Below are positions 1 to 6,541 of a stretch of DNA of 17,338 nt, piece by piece. The first letter of the stretch is position 1. Each line of letters opens with the position of its first letter. A program made the translations under genes and the position numbers. The notes beneath the pieces are model-generated. The model had not been told where the DNA came from. It ran no database searches and was given only the letters and a program-made list of their open reading frames with translations. This stretch comes from Pseudomonadota bacterium (GTDB lineage Bacteria; Pseudomonadota; Alphaproteobacteria; Rhizobiales; Beijerinckiaceae), in contig JAEWKL010000208.1 of the NCBI GenBank assembly GCA_023386115.1, positions 1-17,338 of the forward strand. Direction: 5' to 3'.

Positions 1-403
1 ATCTGTATCTACGCGCGCGAGCCGCACGTGCTGGTGTCCAAGGCGCCGGCCGAACTGTTCATCGACCCCAGCCACACCTACCGCCTGCGGTTCGCCGAGG
101 TTGAGGACAGCGGCTCCACGCCCACCGGGTTCCGGGTGCGCACCCTGGCCGAGCGCGCCGACGCCGACGAGATGAATCGCGTCTACCTGCGGTGCGGGAT
201 GGTGCCCGCGCCGACGGATGTGTTGTGGGACAACCACCGTGAGCAGCCGTCGGTCGACTACCTGGTCGCGGTCAGCGACGAGGACGGCACCGTGCTCGGC
301 ACGGTCACCGGGGTCGATCACGTCGCGTTGTTCTCCGACCCGGAGAACGGGTCGAGCCTGTGGACGCTCGCCGTGGATCCGACGGCCGCGCTGCCCGGCG
401 TGG
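1..403 (+). pseudogene. GNAT acetyltransferase (NAGGN-cluster type), interior fragment
   Basis: The frame is open from base 1, so the 5' end lies outside the window. It reads ICIYAREPHVLVSK, then FIDPSHTYRLRF, VRTLAERADADEMNRVY, GMVPAP, DYLVAVSDEDGTVLGTVTGVDH and SSLWTLAVDP, and then LPGVG at about 400. From memory these blocks match the GNAT-family acetyltransferase (TIGR03103-like) encoded with an ATP-grasp ligase and an asparagine-synthetase-like amidotransferase in N-acetylglutaminylglutamine amide (osmolyte) clusters. The family continues after LPGVG with the rest of the acetyl-CoA-binding domain. Here the sequence becomes runs of G and C at 402-437 and homology stops, although the frame stays open by chance to 684. 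The gene is therefore cut off at both ends in this window. None of the partner genes is present. The family call is fairly good; whether the truncation is real or an assembly fault is unknown. Confidence 0.6.
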
Positions 404-437
404 GGGGGGGGCGCCCCCGCGCCCGGGGGGCCCCCCC
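402..437. other. G/C homopolymer junction
   Basis: Ten G (402-411), five C (414-418), six G (425-430) and seven C (431-437) follow one another with almost no other bases. The tract lies exactly where the acetyltransferase on + and the glycosyltransferase on - both lose family resemblance. Such tracts are typical of low-quality read ends or a false contig join. A real rearrangement cannot be excluded from sequence alone. Confidence 0.75.
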
Positions 438-516
438 GCCGCTTCAACTCGGCGCCGAGCGCCAGGATGGGGAGCACGTCACCGTAGGTGCCGACGGCCA
501 CCAGCAAGCTTCGCAT
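438..516 (-). pseudogene. Glycosyltransferase (UGT/MGT-like) N-terminal fragment
   Basis: On the minus strand an ATG at 516-514 is preceded by CTGGAGG, with the GGAGG core complementary to 524-528 and 7 nt from the start. The reading is MRSLLVAVGTYGDVLPILAL followed by GAELKRRG. This is the first beta-strand, glycine-rich loop and first helix of GT-B-fold glycosyltransferases of the UDP-glucuronosyl/macrolide type (family pattern roughly GTxGDVxPxLALGxxLxxRGH). The expected histidine and second strand are missing because the sequence enters the homopolymer tract. About 26 codons remain of a protein usually near 400 residues. The strong ribosome site and clean N-terminus suggest the gene was intact before the junction formed. 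The acceptor sugar or lipid cannot be told. Confidence 0.55.
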
Positions 517-523
517 CGTGATG

Positions 524-528
524 CCTCC
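524..528 (-). promoter_or_regulatory. Ribosome binding site of the glycosyltransferase fragment
   Basis: GGAGG on the minus strand lies 7 nt before the ATG at 516. It decides the start and is part of the reason the short fragment is taken as a real gene start. Confidence 0.55.
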
Positions 529-589
529 AGGATGCCCCCTCCTGGCGTGTGTGGCGCGCCGAGCGAGACCAGCCCACTCGGAGTAGACA

Positions 590-797
590 CTCGGCAGACT
601 AATCGAACGTGCTCGTTTTTATCCTTTGATGTGGCCAATGTGTGTCTGCACCGCGCGTTTAAGCGAATATATCTACGTCTCTGATTATGCATCACGATAT
701 AATTCATCCCTCACGCGACCGCAATTTTCCCCCAGTGTTTCATATTTCTATTATGATATTTCGCCAAGTCGAAGCTCGTATAATCTGTCTATCGGTG
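590..797. other. AT-rich segment without a recognisable gene
   Basis: Base composition drops sharply between about 600 and 797 compared with the G+C-rich genes on both sides, with runs such as TTTTTATCC, GATATAATTC and TATTATGATATTTCG. Short open frames cross it on both strands but none resembles a known protein. Its right edge coincides with the point where the alpha/beta hydrolase loses homology, so it is either inserted DNA or foreign sequence. No terminal inverted repeat or target duplication was found by eye. Confidence 0.5.
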
Positions 798-1045
798 TAA
801 TCGTAGGTCAGCACCGCGAAGCCTTGATGGACCAGGAACTGCGCGTAAGCGCGATAATAACGCCTGAGCACCCCCGTCGCTGGGTTGACGATGACCGTGC
901 CGTGGATCGGCTGTTGCCCGCGCCCTTGCTCGCCCTCGTGGCACCAGAGATGACCGTGCAGCTGGTAGCCGTCGCGGCAAGTGATCGCCACCGGCTCGGA
1001 CGGGGCATCGTTGGTTTGGCGGGACGTATCGACAACGCTGCTCAT
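740..1045 (-). pseudogene. Truncated alpha/beta hydrolase
   Basis: The start ATG (1045-1043) overlaps the TGA of the MFS gene as ATGA, so the two were probably translationally coupled. Residues 1-83 look genuine. The core blocks are DGYQLHGHLW, then HGTVIVNPATGVLRRYYRAY and FLVHQGFAVLTYDY. These match the N-terminal strands and oxyanion region of alpha/beta hydrolases of the serine-aminopeptidase (Hydrolase_4) kind, where YDY is normally followed by RG(I/M)GxS. Here the sequence switches after YDY, at about 797, to AT-rich DNA coding TDRQIIRAST and stops at 740. The nucleophile elbow, catalytic Asp and His are all missing, so the product cannot be active. The intact form would be near 290 residues. 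The break may be an insertion, a deletion or a chimeric join. Confidence 0.7.
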
Positions 1046-2292
1046 CAGGCCCGCTCCGCGAGGGGCGGGCGGACGAGAACCGGCCGGTCGTCGATCGGGA
1101 AGTGGAGCAGCGCCGCAACGAAGCCCGCGAGGGCGGTAGCGATCCAGACCGGATCATAGGAGCCGGCGACATCCAGGACCACACCTCCAAGCCACGCCCC
1201 GAGGAACGATCCGACCTGGTGACTGAGGAAGACGATACCGAACAGCGTGCCGAGGTGACGGACCCCGAAGACCCGCGCCACGAGCCCGCTGGTCAGCGGT
1301 ACCGTGCCGAGCCAGGTCAGGCCCATGATCGCGGCGAACACCACAACCACAGTCTCGGTTTTCGGCGTGACGACGAAGAGGCCGATCGCGCTGCCCCGGA
1401 CCACGTAGAGCCAGCCGAGGACATGCTGTGGCCGGAAGCGGCCGCCGAGCCAGCCGCAGCCCCAGCTGCCGACCATGTTGAACAGGCCGATCAGGGCCAG
1501 GGCGGTGGCGCTCAGCCCGACCGGCATGTGGCAGAGCGACAGGTATCCCGGAAGGTGTGTTGCGATGAAGGCGAGCTGGAAGCCGCAGGTGAAGAAGCCG
1601 AGCGTGAGGAGCCGATAGCCCGGGTTCCGCCAAGCCTGCTCAATCGCATCGAACAGGGTGTCGGATGCCGACCGCATCTCGCCGGCACCGCCGCCCGAAC
1701 CGCGGTCGAGCCAGACGCCGAGCGGCGCAACCGCAACGATGATCCCGGCTAAGGAGAGGAGAGCCACGCCGATGCCCCCGACCGAGCTGATCGACTGCGC
1801 GAATGGCACGAGCAGGACTTGGCCCAACGAACCGCCGGCACTTGCGAGGCCCAGAGCAGCGCTACGCCGCTCCGGGGCGGAGACCCGTCCGACCGCGGTC
1901 AGGACGACGCCGAAGCTCGTACAACTGATTCCGACCCCGACCATCAACCCCATCCCGACCATGAGCATCGGCGCCGACGGCACGAGCGCGGTCAGCGCGA
2001 GACCGCCCGCGTAGACCAGGGCGCCGAACATGATGACCGGAGCGGCTCCGTAGCGGTCCGCCGCCGCACCCGCGAAGGGCTGTGCAAAGCCCCAGACGAG
2101 GTTGTGCAAGGCGACGGCGAGGGCGGTCGTCGCGACCGCGATCCCGGTCTCCAGAGAGAAAGGCCCGAGGAACAGCCCGAAGGTCTGCCGGATCCCCATC
2201 GCGCCGCTCAGAACCAGCCCCGCCGCGGCCACGACGAGTGCCGCGCGCGTCCTGCGTCCGCTCGAATCCCGCTTGCTCCAGATCGTTCTCAT
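1045..2292 (-). CDS. MFS transporter, 12-TM
   Basis: The product is a 415-residue inner-membrane protein of the major facilitator superfamily, which moves small solutes using an ion gradient. The start is the ATG at 2292, chosen because AAGGAG sits 7 nt upstream; a longer frame begins at 2373 but its extra 27 residues are Arg-rich and unlike the family. After a basic N-terminus (RTIWSKRD) come about twelve hydrophobic helices. AGAAADRYGAAPVI gives the GxxxDRxG-type motif of the loop between TM2 and TM3, and a charged central loop (LDRGSGGGAGEMRSASD) separates the two halves. The style resembles the oxalate/formate and monocarboxylate-like MFS groups, but the substrate is not determined. It lies 122 bp downstream of a LysR gene on the same strand and overlaps the following hydrolase by 4 nt, so it probably belongs to a LysR-MFS-hydrolase unit. 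Confidence 0.88.
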   Translation of the reverse strand: MRTIWSKRDSSGRRTRAALVVAAAGLVLSGAMGIRQTFGLFLGPFSLETGIAVATTALAVALHNLVWGFAQPFAGAAADRYGAAPVIMFGALVYAGGLALTALVPSAPMLMVGMGLMVGVGISCTSFGVVLTAVGRVSAPERRSAALGLASAGGSLGQVLLVPFAQSISSVGGIGVALLSLAGIIVAVAPLGVWLDRGSGGGAGEMRSASDTLFDAIEQAWRNPGYRLLTLGFFTCGFQLAFIATHLPGYLSLCHMPVGLSATALALIGLFNMVGSWGCGWLGGRFRPQHVLGWLYVVRGSAIGLFVVTPKTETVVVVFAAIMGLTWLGTVPLTSGLVARVFGVRHLGTLFGIVFLSHQVGSFLGAWLGGVVLDVAGSYDPVWIATALAGFVAALLHFPIDDRPVLVRPPLAERA

Positions 2293-2414
2293 CCGCCGTC
2301 TCCTTCGACGCGACGGTCGCAGCGGGAGATCGGGGCGGCAAACGAGAAGCTGTCTCCGGGCAGTGAGCGGCATTCACGGGCCAGAGGACACGTCCCGGTG
2401 CGCCGGCCGGACGT

Positions 2415-3371
2415 TCAGCCCCCGCCGGGGGACGGAAGCGGGGAGCACGCCCCCTGTTCGGCTGCAAAACGGTCGGCCTCCGCCAGCAGCCAGTCCCGGA
2501 AATGGCCGAGATCCTGATGGTCGTCGCCTCTCTCGGAGCCGACGAGCCAATGGGACGTCGCGGCCGGAACGGCGCGCCCGACCGCGACGAGCGTGTGGTC
2601 CCGGAACTCGCGGTTCATCAGCGAACTCCGGCCGAGTGCGATGCCCAGGCCCGAAGCGGCGGCTTCGAGCGAGAGCCCGATCGTATCAACGTGCAGGGCG
2701 TCGCCAGATAGTGCTTCGAGTGCTCCCGTTGCATCGAACCAAGCCTGCCAATCCTCCGTGGTGGACGTGACATGGATCAGGATGGCGCGCCGAAAATTGA
2801 GGCCACCGCCCTGCCCTACAAGCGTGTCGCGATAGGAAGGGCTGCAGACGGGAACCAGCCAATCGTCGAACAGACGGGTCCCGTTCGGCATCGAAGCCGG
2901 GGCCCGGCTCATGCGGATGGCGAAGTCGAAGCCGTCGATCGGAAACCCGACATGGCGGTGCGAGGTGTCGATCCTGATCGCGATCTGCGGATGGCGCGCG
3001 CGGAATGCGGGCAGCCGGGGGAGCAGCCACCGCGACGCGAAGGTGGGGGCGCAGCTGATGGCGAGGGTCCTGCCGGAACGCGCCGAGGGCAGGCGCTGGG
3101 TTCCGATCTGGATGATAGACAGGGCCTCCGACACGTAGGTGAGGTAGTCCGCACCCTCGCGGGTCAGCGCGAGTCGGCCCGGCTCCCGGATGAACAGCCT
3201 GACGCCCAGCGCCTTCTCAAGGCCGACGATCCCATGGCTCACGGCACTCGGCGTGAGGTTCAGCTCCGACGCTGCGCGGGCGAAGCTCAAATGTCGGCCA
3301 GCCGCAGCGAACAGCCTGAGCGCCGAGAGGGGTGGGATGCGGGATCGCCGGGGGTCAATGGGAGGAGGCAC
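2415..3371 (-). CDS. LysR-family transcriptional regulator, GcvA-like
   Basis: The product is a 318-residue DNA-binding regulator. The winged helix-turn-helix lies at about residues 15-75 (LRLFAAAGRHLSFARAA, then LNLTPSAVSHGIVGLEKALG and RLALTREG), with the spacing typical of the GcvA/AmpR branch. The rest is the periplasmic-binding-protein-like effector domain (LAISCAPTFASRWLLPRL, FDFAIRM and AAASGLGIALG). The start is a GTG at 3371 with no clear Shine-Dalgarno. An ATG 19 bp upstream is out of frame, so the start is uncertain by some codons. It is followed in the same direction by the MFS gene after 122 bp. The usual divergent partner is absent, because upstream lies about 1.1 kb without a supported gene. 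It may control the downstream transporter and hydrolase. Confidence 0.88.
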   Translation of the reverse strand: MPPPIDPRRSRIPPLSALRLFAAAGRHLSFARAASELNLTPSAVSHGIVGLEKALGVRLFIREPGRLALTREGADYLTYVSEALSIIQIGTQRLPSARSGRTLAISCAPTFASRWLLPRLPAFRARHPQIAIRIDTSHRHVGFPIDGFDFAIRMSRAPASMPNGTRLFDDWLVPVCSPSYRDTLVGQGGGLNFRRAILIHVTSTTEDWQAWFDATGALEALSGDALHVDTIGLSLEAAASGLGIALGRSSLMNREFRDHTLVAVGRAVPAATSHWLVGSERGDDHQDLGHFRDWLLAEADRFAAEQGACSPLPSPGGG

Positions 3372-3540
3372 GCGGTTGCCGGATATTCATGACGTCACTG
3401 AGCGCGCGAGCCAGCCGGGACCACGCCGAGCACCCAAGTTTGATGGTTTGGGATATCCGTCCCCGTCGCTTCAGTCAAAGCGGCTGCGGTTCAGCGGCAT
3501 CGCGCTGCATTCAAGAAAGCGGACGTTGTAGCTATCGCGT

Positions 3541-3760
3541 TGGCAGCACAAGGTAAAAAATCAATATATAGATTCTATTAACGAGCCTCACATATAACAT
3601 GAAATGAGAATATTGTAACTATGTTTATCTTGTATCAGATATCATCATTAAATGTAGGAGATTTGCACAAACCAGATTTTTCTAAACATAAGACGCGTCA
3701 TGCTCTGATCAAGGATTTGCATGACAAATTTATATTGCGGAATCGAAGGAGTGCATCGAG
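3541..3760. other. AT-rich block upstream of the LysR gene
   Basis: Roughly two thirds of the bases are A or T, for example around 3555-3610 and 3640-3740, in a window that is otherwise mostly G+C. Positions 3559-3574 form an imperfect palindrome (AATC, A, ATATAT, A, GATT). No protein or RNA gene is recognised. Such blocks can be targets of xenogeneic silencers or remnants of transferred DNA. Confidence 0.45.
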
Positions 3761-3931
3761 CTGTGCACGCGGCAGCGCGATCTACAAATCTCGATTTTAG
3801 TTTTTCTGGAAATATTTGGCCGAGACGGCACCTAATCCGACTTCGCGGTCAATAAGCCACCCCTACGCGGAAACGAGCGTGAAGGCTGCAGCGGAGCCGG
3901 CAAAAGTCTGAGGGTCCGGTATCAAGCGACG

Positions 3932-3983
3932 AGCGGCTGTTCGGCCGAACTTGATCGGAGGTCTGCAATTGGCGCATGGCCGA
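3932..3983 (+). repeat. Dispersed intergenic repeat, copy 1
   Basis: This segment aligns without gaps over 52 nt to 8936-8987, with 33 identical bases, 20 of them in the last 27. The shared cores are AGCGG at the left, GGTC in the middle and TGGCGC then GGCCGA or similar at the right. It lies in a gene-free region. Confidence 0.45.
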
Positions 3984-4506
3984 CACGGAAGACTGAAGAG
4001 TATTCCCCGCCACCAAACCGGTGCAAGTCCGTTTAACGGAAAAAGGTCGTTCCCTTGACGTTGGCTGGTCGCTCGACAGCCATGAAGCTCTGAAAAGTCC
4101 AAGCAGTCCGTCGCTGTTCTTGGCGAGCCAAGCCAGCCAGGACATACTTCAGCTGCTGCGCTGATCGACGTGGACGATAGTAGCGGACCCTTCCAGGGCT
4201 TCGCTGCTGCTATGAGCGGCGAACGCACAGAGATGTCGAGGGCTCGCAGCGAGCAGAATCCAAGGGCGTCGGAGCGCCCCATGCGCCGCGCGGGGGAGGT
4301 CAGTCGGCGCTGAAGCGCCAGGAGCGTCGCACAGGCGGTCCCGGGGTATCCTGAGCCCAGCACGACAGCTTCAGCTCTGCCAGCAGCGTGCCTCGTGGGC
4401 GCAGCCGGATGTGACGCATGGCAGCGCCCCGTACGGCCTGGAACAGGGTGCGTCGATCCGGCGCAATTATACCTTCGCGGTTCTGCTGCCGTCGCGGGGT
4501 AATTCC

Positions 4507-5160
4507 TCACGGATTGCGATGACGGGTCCTTCGATAGACTAAGCTGAAATTGTTGGCCGGCATCGGAACGCGCTCGACGAGCTCAAAGCCCTGAGCCAAG
4601 CCAGCTTCAGAAACCGCTTCAATATCCCGCACGCCCCAGGCGGGGTCGCGCACACGCAAGTCCGCATCAAAGGTCGCGTTGCTTGCAGCCGTGTGCATAC
4701 CGGCTACCTTGAACGGACCGTATAGGTAGAGCAGGCCGCCGTCTGGAAGGATGCCGCCGGCTCCGGCCATCAGCCCCACCGTTGCCGACCACGGGGCGAT
4801 GTGGATCATGTTGATCGCCAGCACTACATCGGCGCGGGCCACGGGCCAAGGCTGCACGCGCGCATCGAGAGTCTGCGGGGTAAGGACATTGTTCAAGCCG
4901 GCGGTTCGCGCGTGGGCCGCGATACTTCTCAGGGCCCTTGGATCGGCATCAGTTGGCTGCCATAGCAGGCCAGATAACGCGGACGCGAAGTGAATGATGT
5001 GCTCTCCCGACCCACTGGCTACCTCCAGAACCAAGCCCGAGGCGGGTAGCAGACGGCACAGAACATCGAGGATCGGCTCTTTGTTCCGAGCGACGGCTGG
5101 TGCAAACAACGCATCACCCATTGAAGGATTTTGGCTCAAGACTGTATCCCACTCCAGCAT
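4507..5160 (-). CDS. DUF938 family SAM-dependent methyltransferase-like protein
   Basis: The product is 217 residues, normal for the DUF938 family (PF06080), which has a class I methyltransferase fold and no firmly known substrate. Family landmarks are present in order: FAPAVARNKEPILDVL, the SAM-binding glycine loop LEVASGSGEHIIHFA, WQPTDADP at the end of strand 2, INMIHIAPW, GGLLYLYGPFK, SNATFDADLRVRDPAWGVRD and the C-terminal MPANNFSLVYRR. The ATG at 5160 is chosen because GAGG lies about 7 nt upstream; an internal ATG at 5121 has no ribosome site. The gene stands alone, transcribed away from msrA with 254 bp between them. A cytosolic methyl transfer is inferred from the fold only. Confidence 0.9.
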   Translation of the reverse strand: MLEWDTVLSQNPSMGDALFAPAVARNKEPILDVLCRLLPASGLVLEVASGSGEHIIHFASALSGLLWQPTDADPRALRSIAAHARTAGLNNVLTPQTLDARVQPWPVARADVVLAINMIHIAPWSATVGLMAGAGGILPDGGLLYLYGPFKVAGMHTAASNATFDADLRVRDPAWGVRDIEAVSEAGLAQGFELVERVPMPANNFSLVYRRTRHRNP

Positions 5161-5402
5161 GACATGCCTCGCACGGGCATGAACTCATATGAGGTAAAGC
5201 GATTCCAAGCCATGGCCAGTACGCTGAGGTGGCTGGCAAGCGGTCCGCCGACGACCATCGCGCTGCGATCCTGATTTCGCCTCGCCCAGCTTCATCACGG
5301 CACACCTCTGCATGGGGCTCCGGCAGCCTTATGACCCGTGCAAGGCCTCGGATCGCCGGCCTGACTGCCTATCTATCGGGAACGATGGGACTTCGTCTGA
5401 AC

Positions 5403-5408
5403 GAGGAG
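5403..5408 (+). promoter_or_regulatory. Ribosome binding site deciding the msrA start
   Basis: GAGGAG lies 6 nt before the ATG at 5415 and fixes this start rather than upstream in-frame candidates. Confidence 0.7.
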
Positions 5409-5414
5409 AGCGTG

Positions 5415-5924
5415 ATGGCCGACGAGCGAGCCGTGTTGGCGGGTGGGTGTTTCTGGGGCATGCAAGACCTGATCCGTCGTCAGGAAGGGATTGTCACGAC
5501 GCGGGTCGGCTATACCGGCGGCGACGTAGCGAACGCGACCTATCGCAATCATGGCACTCATGCGGAGGCCATCGAGATCACCTACGATCCGTCGCGGACG
5601 AGCTTCCGCCGTATCCTCGAGTTTTTCTTCCAGATCCACGATCCAACGACCCCGAACCGACAGGGCAACGACCGTGGCCTGAGCTACCGCTCGGCGATCT
5701 ACTACGTCGACGAGGATCAGCGTCGCATCGCCGAGGACACTATCGCAGATGTGAACGCGTCGGGCCTCTGGCCTGGGCGGGTGGTCACCGAGGTGGATCC
5801 CGCCGGACCGTTCTGGGAGGCCGAGCCAGAGCATCAGGATTACCTGAAGCGCCATCCTAATGGCTATACCTGCCACTTCGTCCGACCGAATTGGCGGCTG
5901 CCAGTGCGTTCCGCGGCAGAATAG
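5415..5924 (+). CDS. msrA: Peptide-methionine (S)-S-oxide reductase MsrA
   Basis: The enzyme reduces methionine-S-sulfoxide in proteins and free methionine back to methionine, using thioredoxin as the usual electron donor. The protein is 169 residues. It begins MADERAVLAGGCFWG, carrying the catalytic GCFWG motif with Cys12. It continues with RVGYTGG, THAEAIEITYDP (the conserved HAE) and FFFQIHDPTTPNRQGNDRG, then YRSAIYY and EPEHQDYLKRHPNGYTCHFVRPNW. A second cysteine lies near residue 153, and no further C-terminal recycling cysteines are visible. The frame is open from 5229, but GAGGAG 6 nt before the ATG at 5415 and the family start decide for 5415. A strong hairpin follows the stop. It is a single-gene unit, divergent from the DUF938 gene. 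The short variant lacking the longer central loop is common in rhizobia and relatives. Confidence 0.95.
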   Translation: MADERAVLAGGCFWGMQDLIRRQEGIVTTRVGYTGGDVANATYRNHGTHAEAIEITYDPSRTSFRRILEFFFQIHDPTTPNRQGNDRGLSYRSAIYYVDEDQRRIAEDTIADVNASGLWPGRVVTEVDPAGPFWEAEPEHQDYLKRHPNGYTCHFVRPNWRLPVRSAAE

Positions 5925-5934
5925 CCTGATATCA

Positions 5935-5960
5935 GCGGCATCGTTCGTCGACGATGCCGC
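5935..5960 (+). terminator. Hairpin after msrA
   Basis: A perfect 10-bp stem (GCGGCATCGT at 5935-5944 with ACGATGCCGC at 5951-5960) encloses a 6-nt loop, beginning 10 nt after the msrA stop. There is no T-run after it, so it may act as a transcript-stabilising or Rho-assisted end rather than a classical intrinsic terminator. Confidence 0.6.
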
Positions 5961-6070
5961 CATGGCAAGCAGCGGGCCGAGGCTGCAATGCAACGCCATT
6001 GACTGGCCAACGGACCCTCAGGCTTTTCCTTGGTACGGGCATAGGGACGTCTAACCGTCCGGGGAACTCC

Positions 6071-6115
6071 TGACCCCTTCCGGACCTTACCACCCTGCCT
6101 GTTCGGATGACCGCT
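6071..6115 (-). repeat. Dispersed intergenic repeat, possible inverted copy
   Basis: Read on the minus strand, this stretch begins AGCGG and carries AAGGTCCG at the right spacing to the copies at 8936 and 15450, with one extra base in between. The left and right flanks are more diverged than in the other copies, so the assignment is tentative. Confidence 0.3.
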
Positions 6116-6194
6116 CGGAAGGCTAAGGCGGACCTGAAAGCGGCGGCCATGACATCAGCATGTCGTGGCCCATTCTCGTGCGGGTGCCAACCAT

Positions 6195-6206
6195 GGGCAA
6201 TTGCCC
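6195..6206. repeat. Perfect 12-bp palindrome
   Basis: GGGCAATTGCCC is fully self-complementary and sits 6 nt past the end of the monooxygenase-like gene whose stop is at 6212-6214. It could be the tip of a transcript end or a protein-binding site. A 12-bp palindrome can also occur by chance. Confidence 0.35.
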
Positions 6207-6211
6207 TTGTC

Positions 6212-6514
6212 TCACGGGTCCAGGATCGTGCGCTCGTTCGCGGCATCGAACTTGGCGACGTCGCTCGTCATCCGGGCCCGCCACCGCGCTACGAAGGCCG
6301 CCGTGTCCTCGGCGGACAGGTGGGCGTCGAGCGCCGCTTGGTCGCGCCAGCGCTCGGCGACGAGCATGCGGCCCTCCTGCGTCCGGTCCGGCGCGACGGC
6401 GAAGAAGAGGCAGCCGTCGCGGGCGCGAGCCACCCGCGCGAACGCGGCAACGTCTTCAACGAAGGCTGCCGCGTCCGCAGGCGGGACGTGGACGTATCCG
6501 GTCACGATCAGCAT
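6212..6514 (-). CDS. Antibiotic biosynthesis monooxygenase (ABM) domain protein
   Basis: The product is 100 residues, the size of a single dimeric alpha+beta barrel (PF03992). The sequence shows the family blocks VTGYVHVPPADAAAFVEDV, ARARDGCLFFAVAPD, MLVAERWRDQAALDAHLSAE and TAAFVARWRARM. Proteins of this fold include cofactor-free monooxygenases acting on quinols and small heme or signal-degrading enzymes; most genome members have no defined substrate. GGGGAAG precedes the ATG at 6514. It follows the quinone-oxidoreductase-like gene after only 27 bp on the same strand, so the two are almost certainly one operon. Because ABM monooxygenases can turn quinols into quinones, pairing with a quinone/enone reductase is suggestive. 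Confidence 0.88.
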   Translation of the reverse strand: MLIVTGYVHVPPADAAAFVEDVAAFARVARARDGCLFFAVAPDRTQEGRMLVAERWRDQAALDAHLSAEDTAAFVARWRARMTSDVAKFDAANERTILDP

Positions 6515-6541
6515 GGATACACTTCCCCGGCCGGCCAGCGG

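Larger units (their letters stand above)
3372..4506. other. Gene-free region of 1.1 kb
   Basis: I see no gene I can support here. Positions 3541-3760 are strongly AT-rich, the rest is moderately G+C-rich with frequent stops. Two minus-strand frames (3849-4145 and 3863-4510) are open but have no ribosome site, no recognisable domain, unusual Cys/Arg/Ser content and overlap each other. The region holds one copy of the dispersed repeat (3932-3983) and an imperfect AT palindrome at 3559-3574. It probably includes the promoter of the LysR gene ending at 3371 and old, decayed DNA. Confidence 0.5.

Noticed and set aside
404..684. Continuation of the acetyltransferase reading frame past the homopolymer tract
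   Set aside because: The residues after LPGVG are Pro/Gly/Arg-rich and unlike the family, and a better gene start lies on the other strand within the same bases.
1819..2517. Long + frames opposite the MFS and LysR genes
   Set aside because: Arg/Pro/Asp-rich shadows; the minus-strand proteins have clear membrane helices or helix-turn-helix.
3863..4510. A 215-codon minus frame in the gene-free region
   Set aside because: No ribosome site, no recognisable domain, odd Cys/Pro/Arg composition, and another unrelated frame overlaps it. Kept as a place to check, not as a gene.
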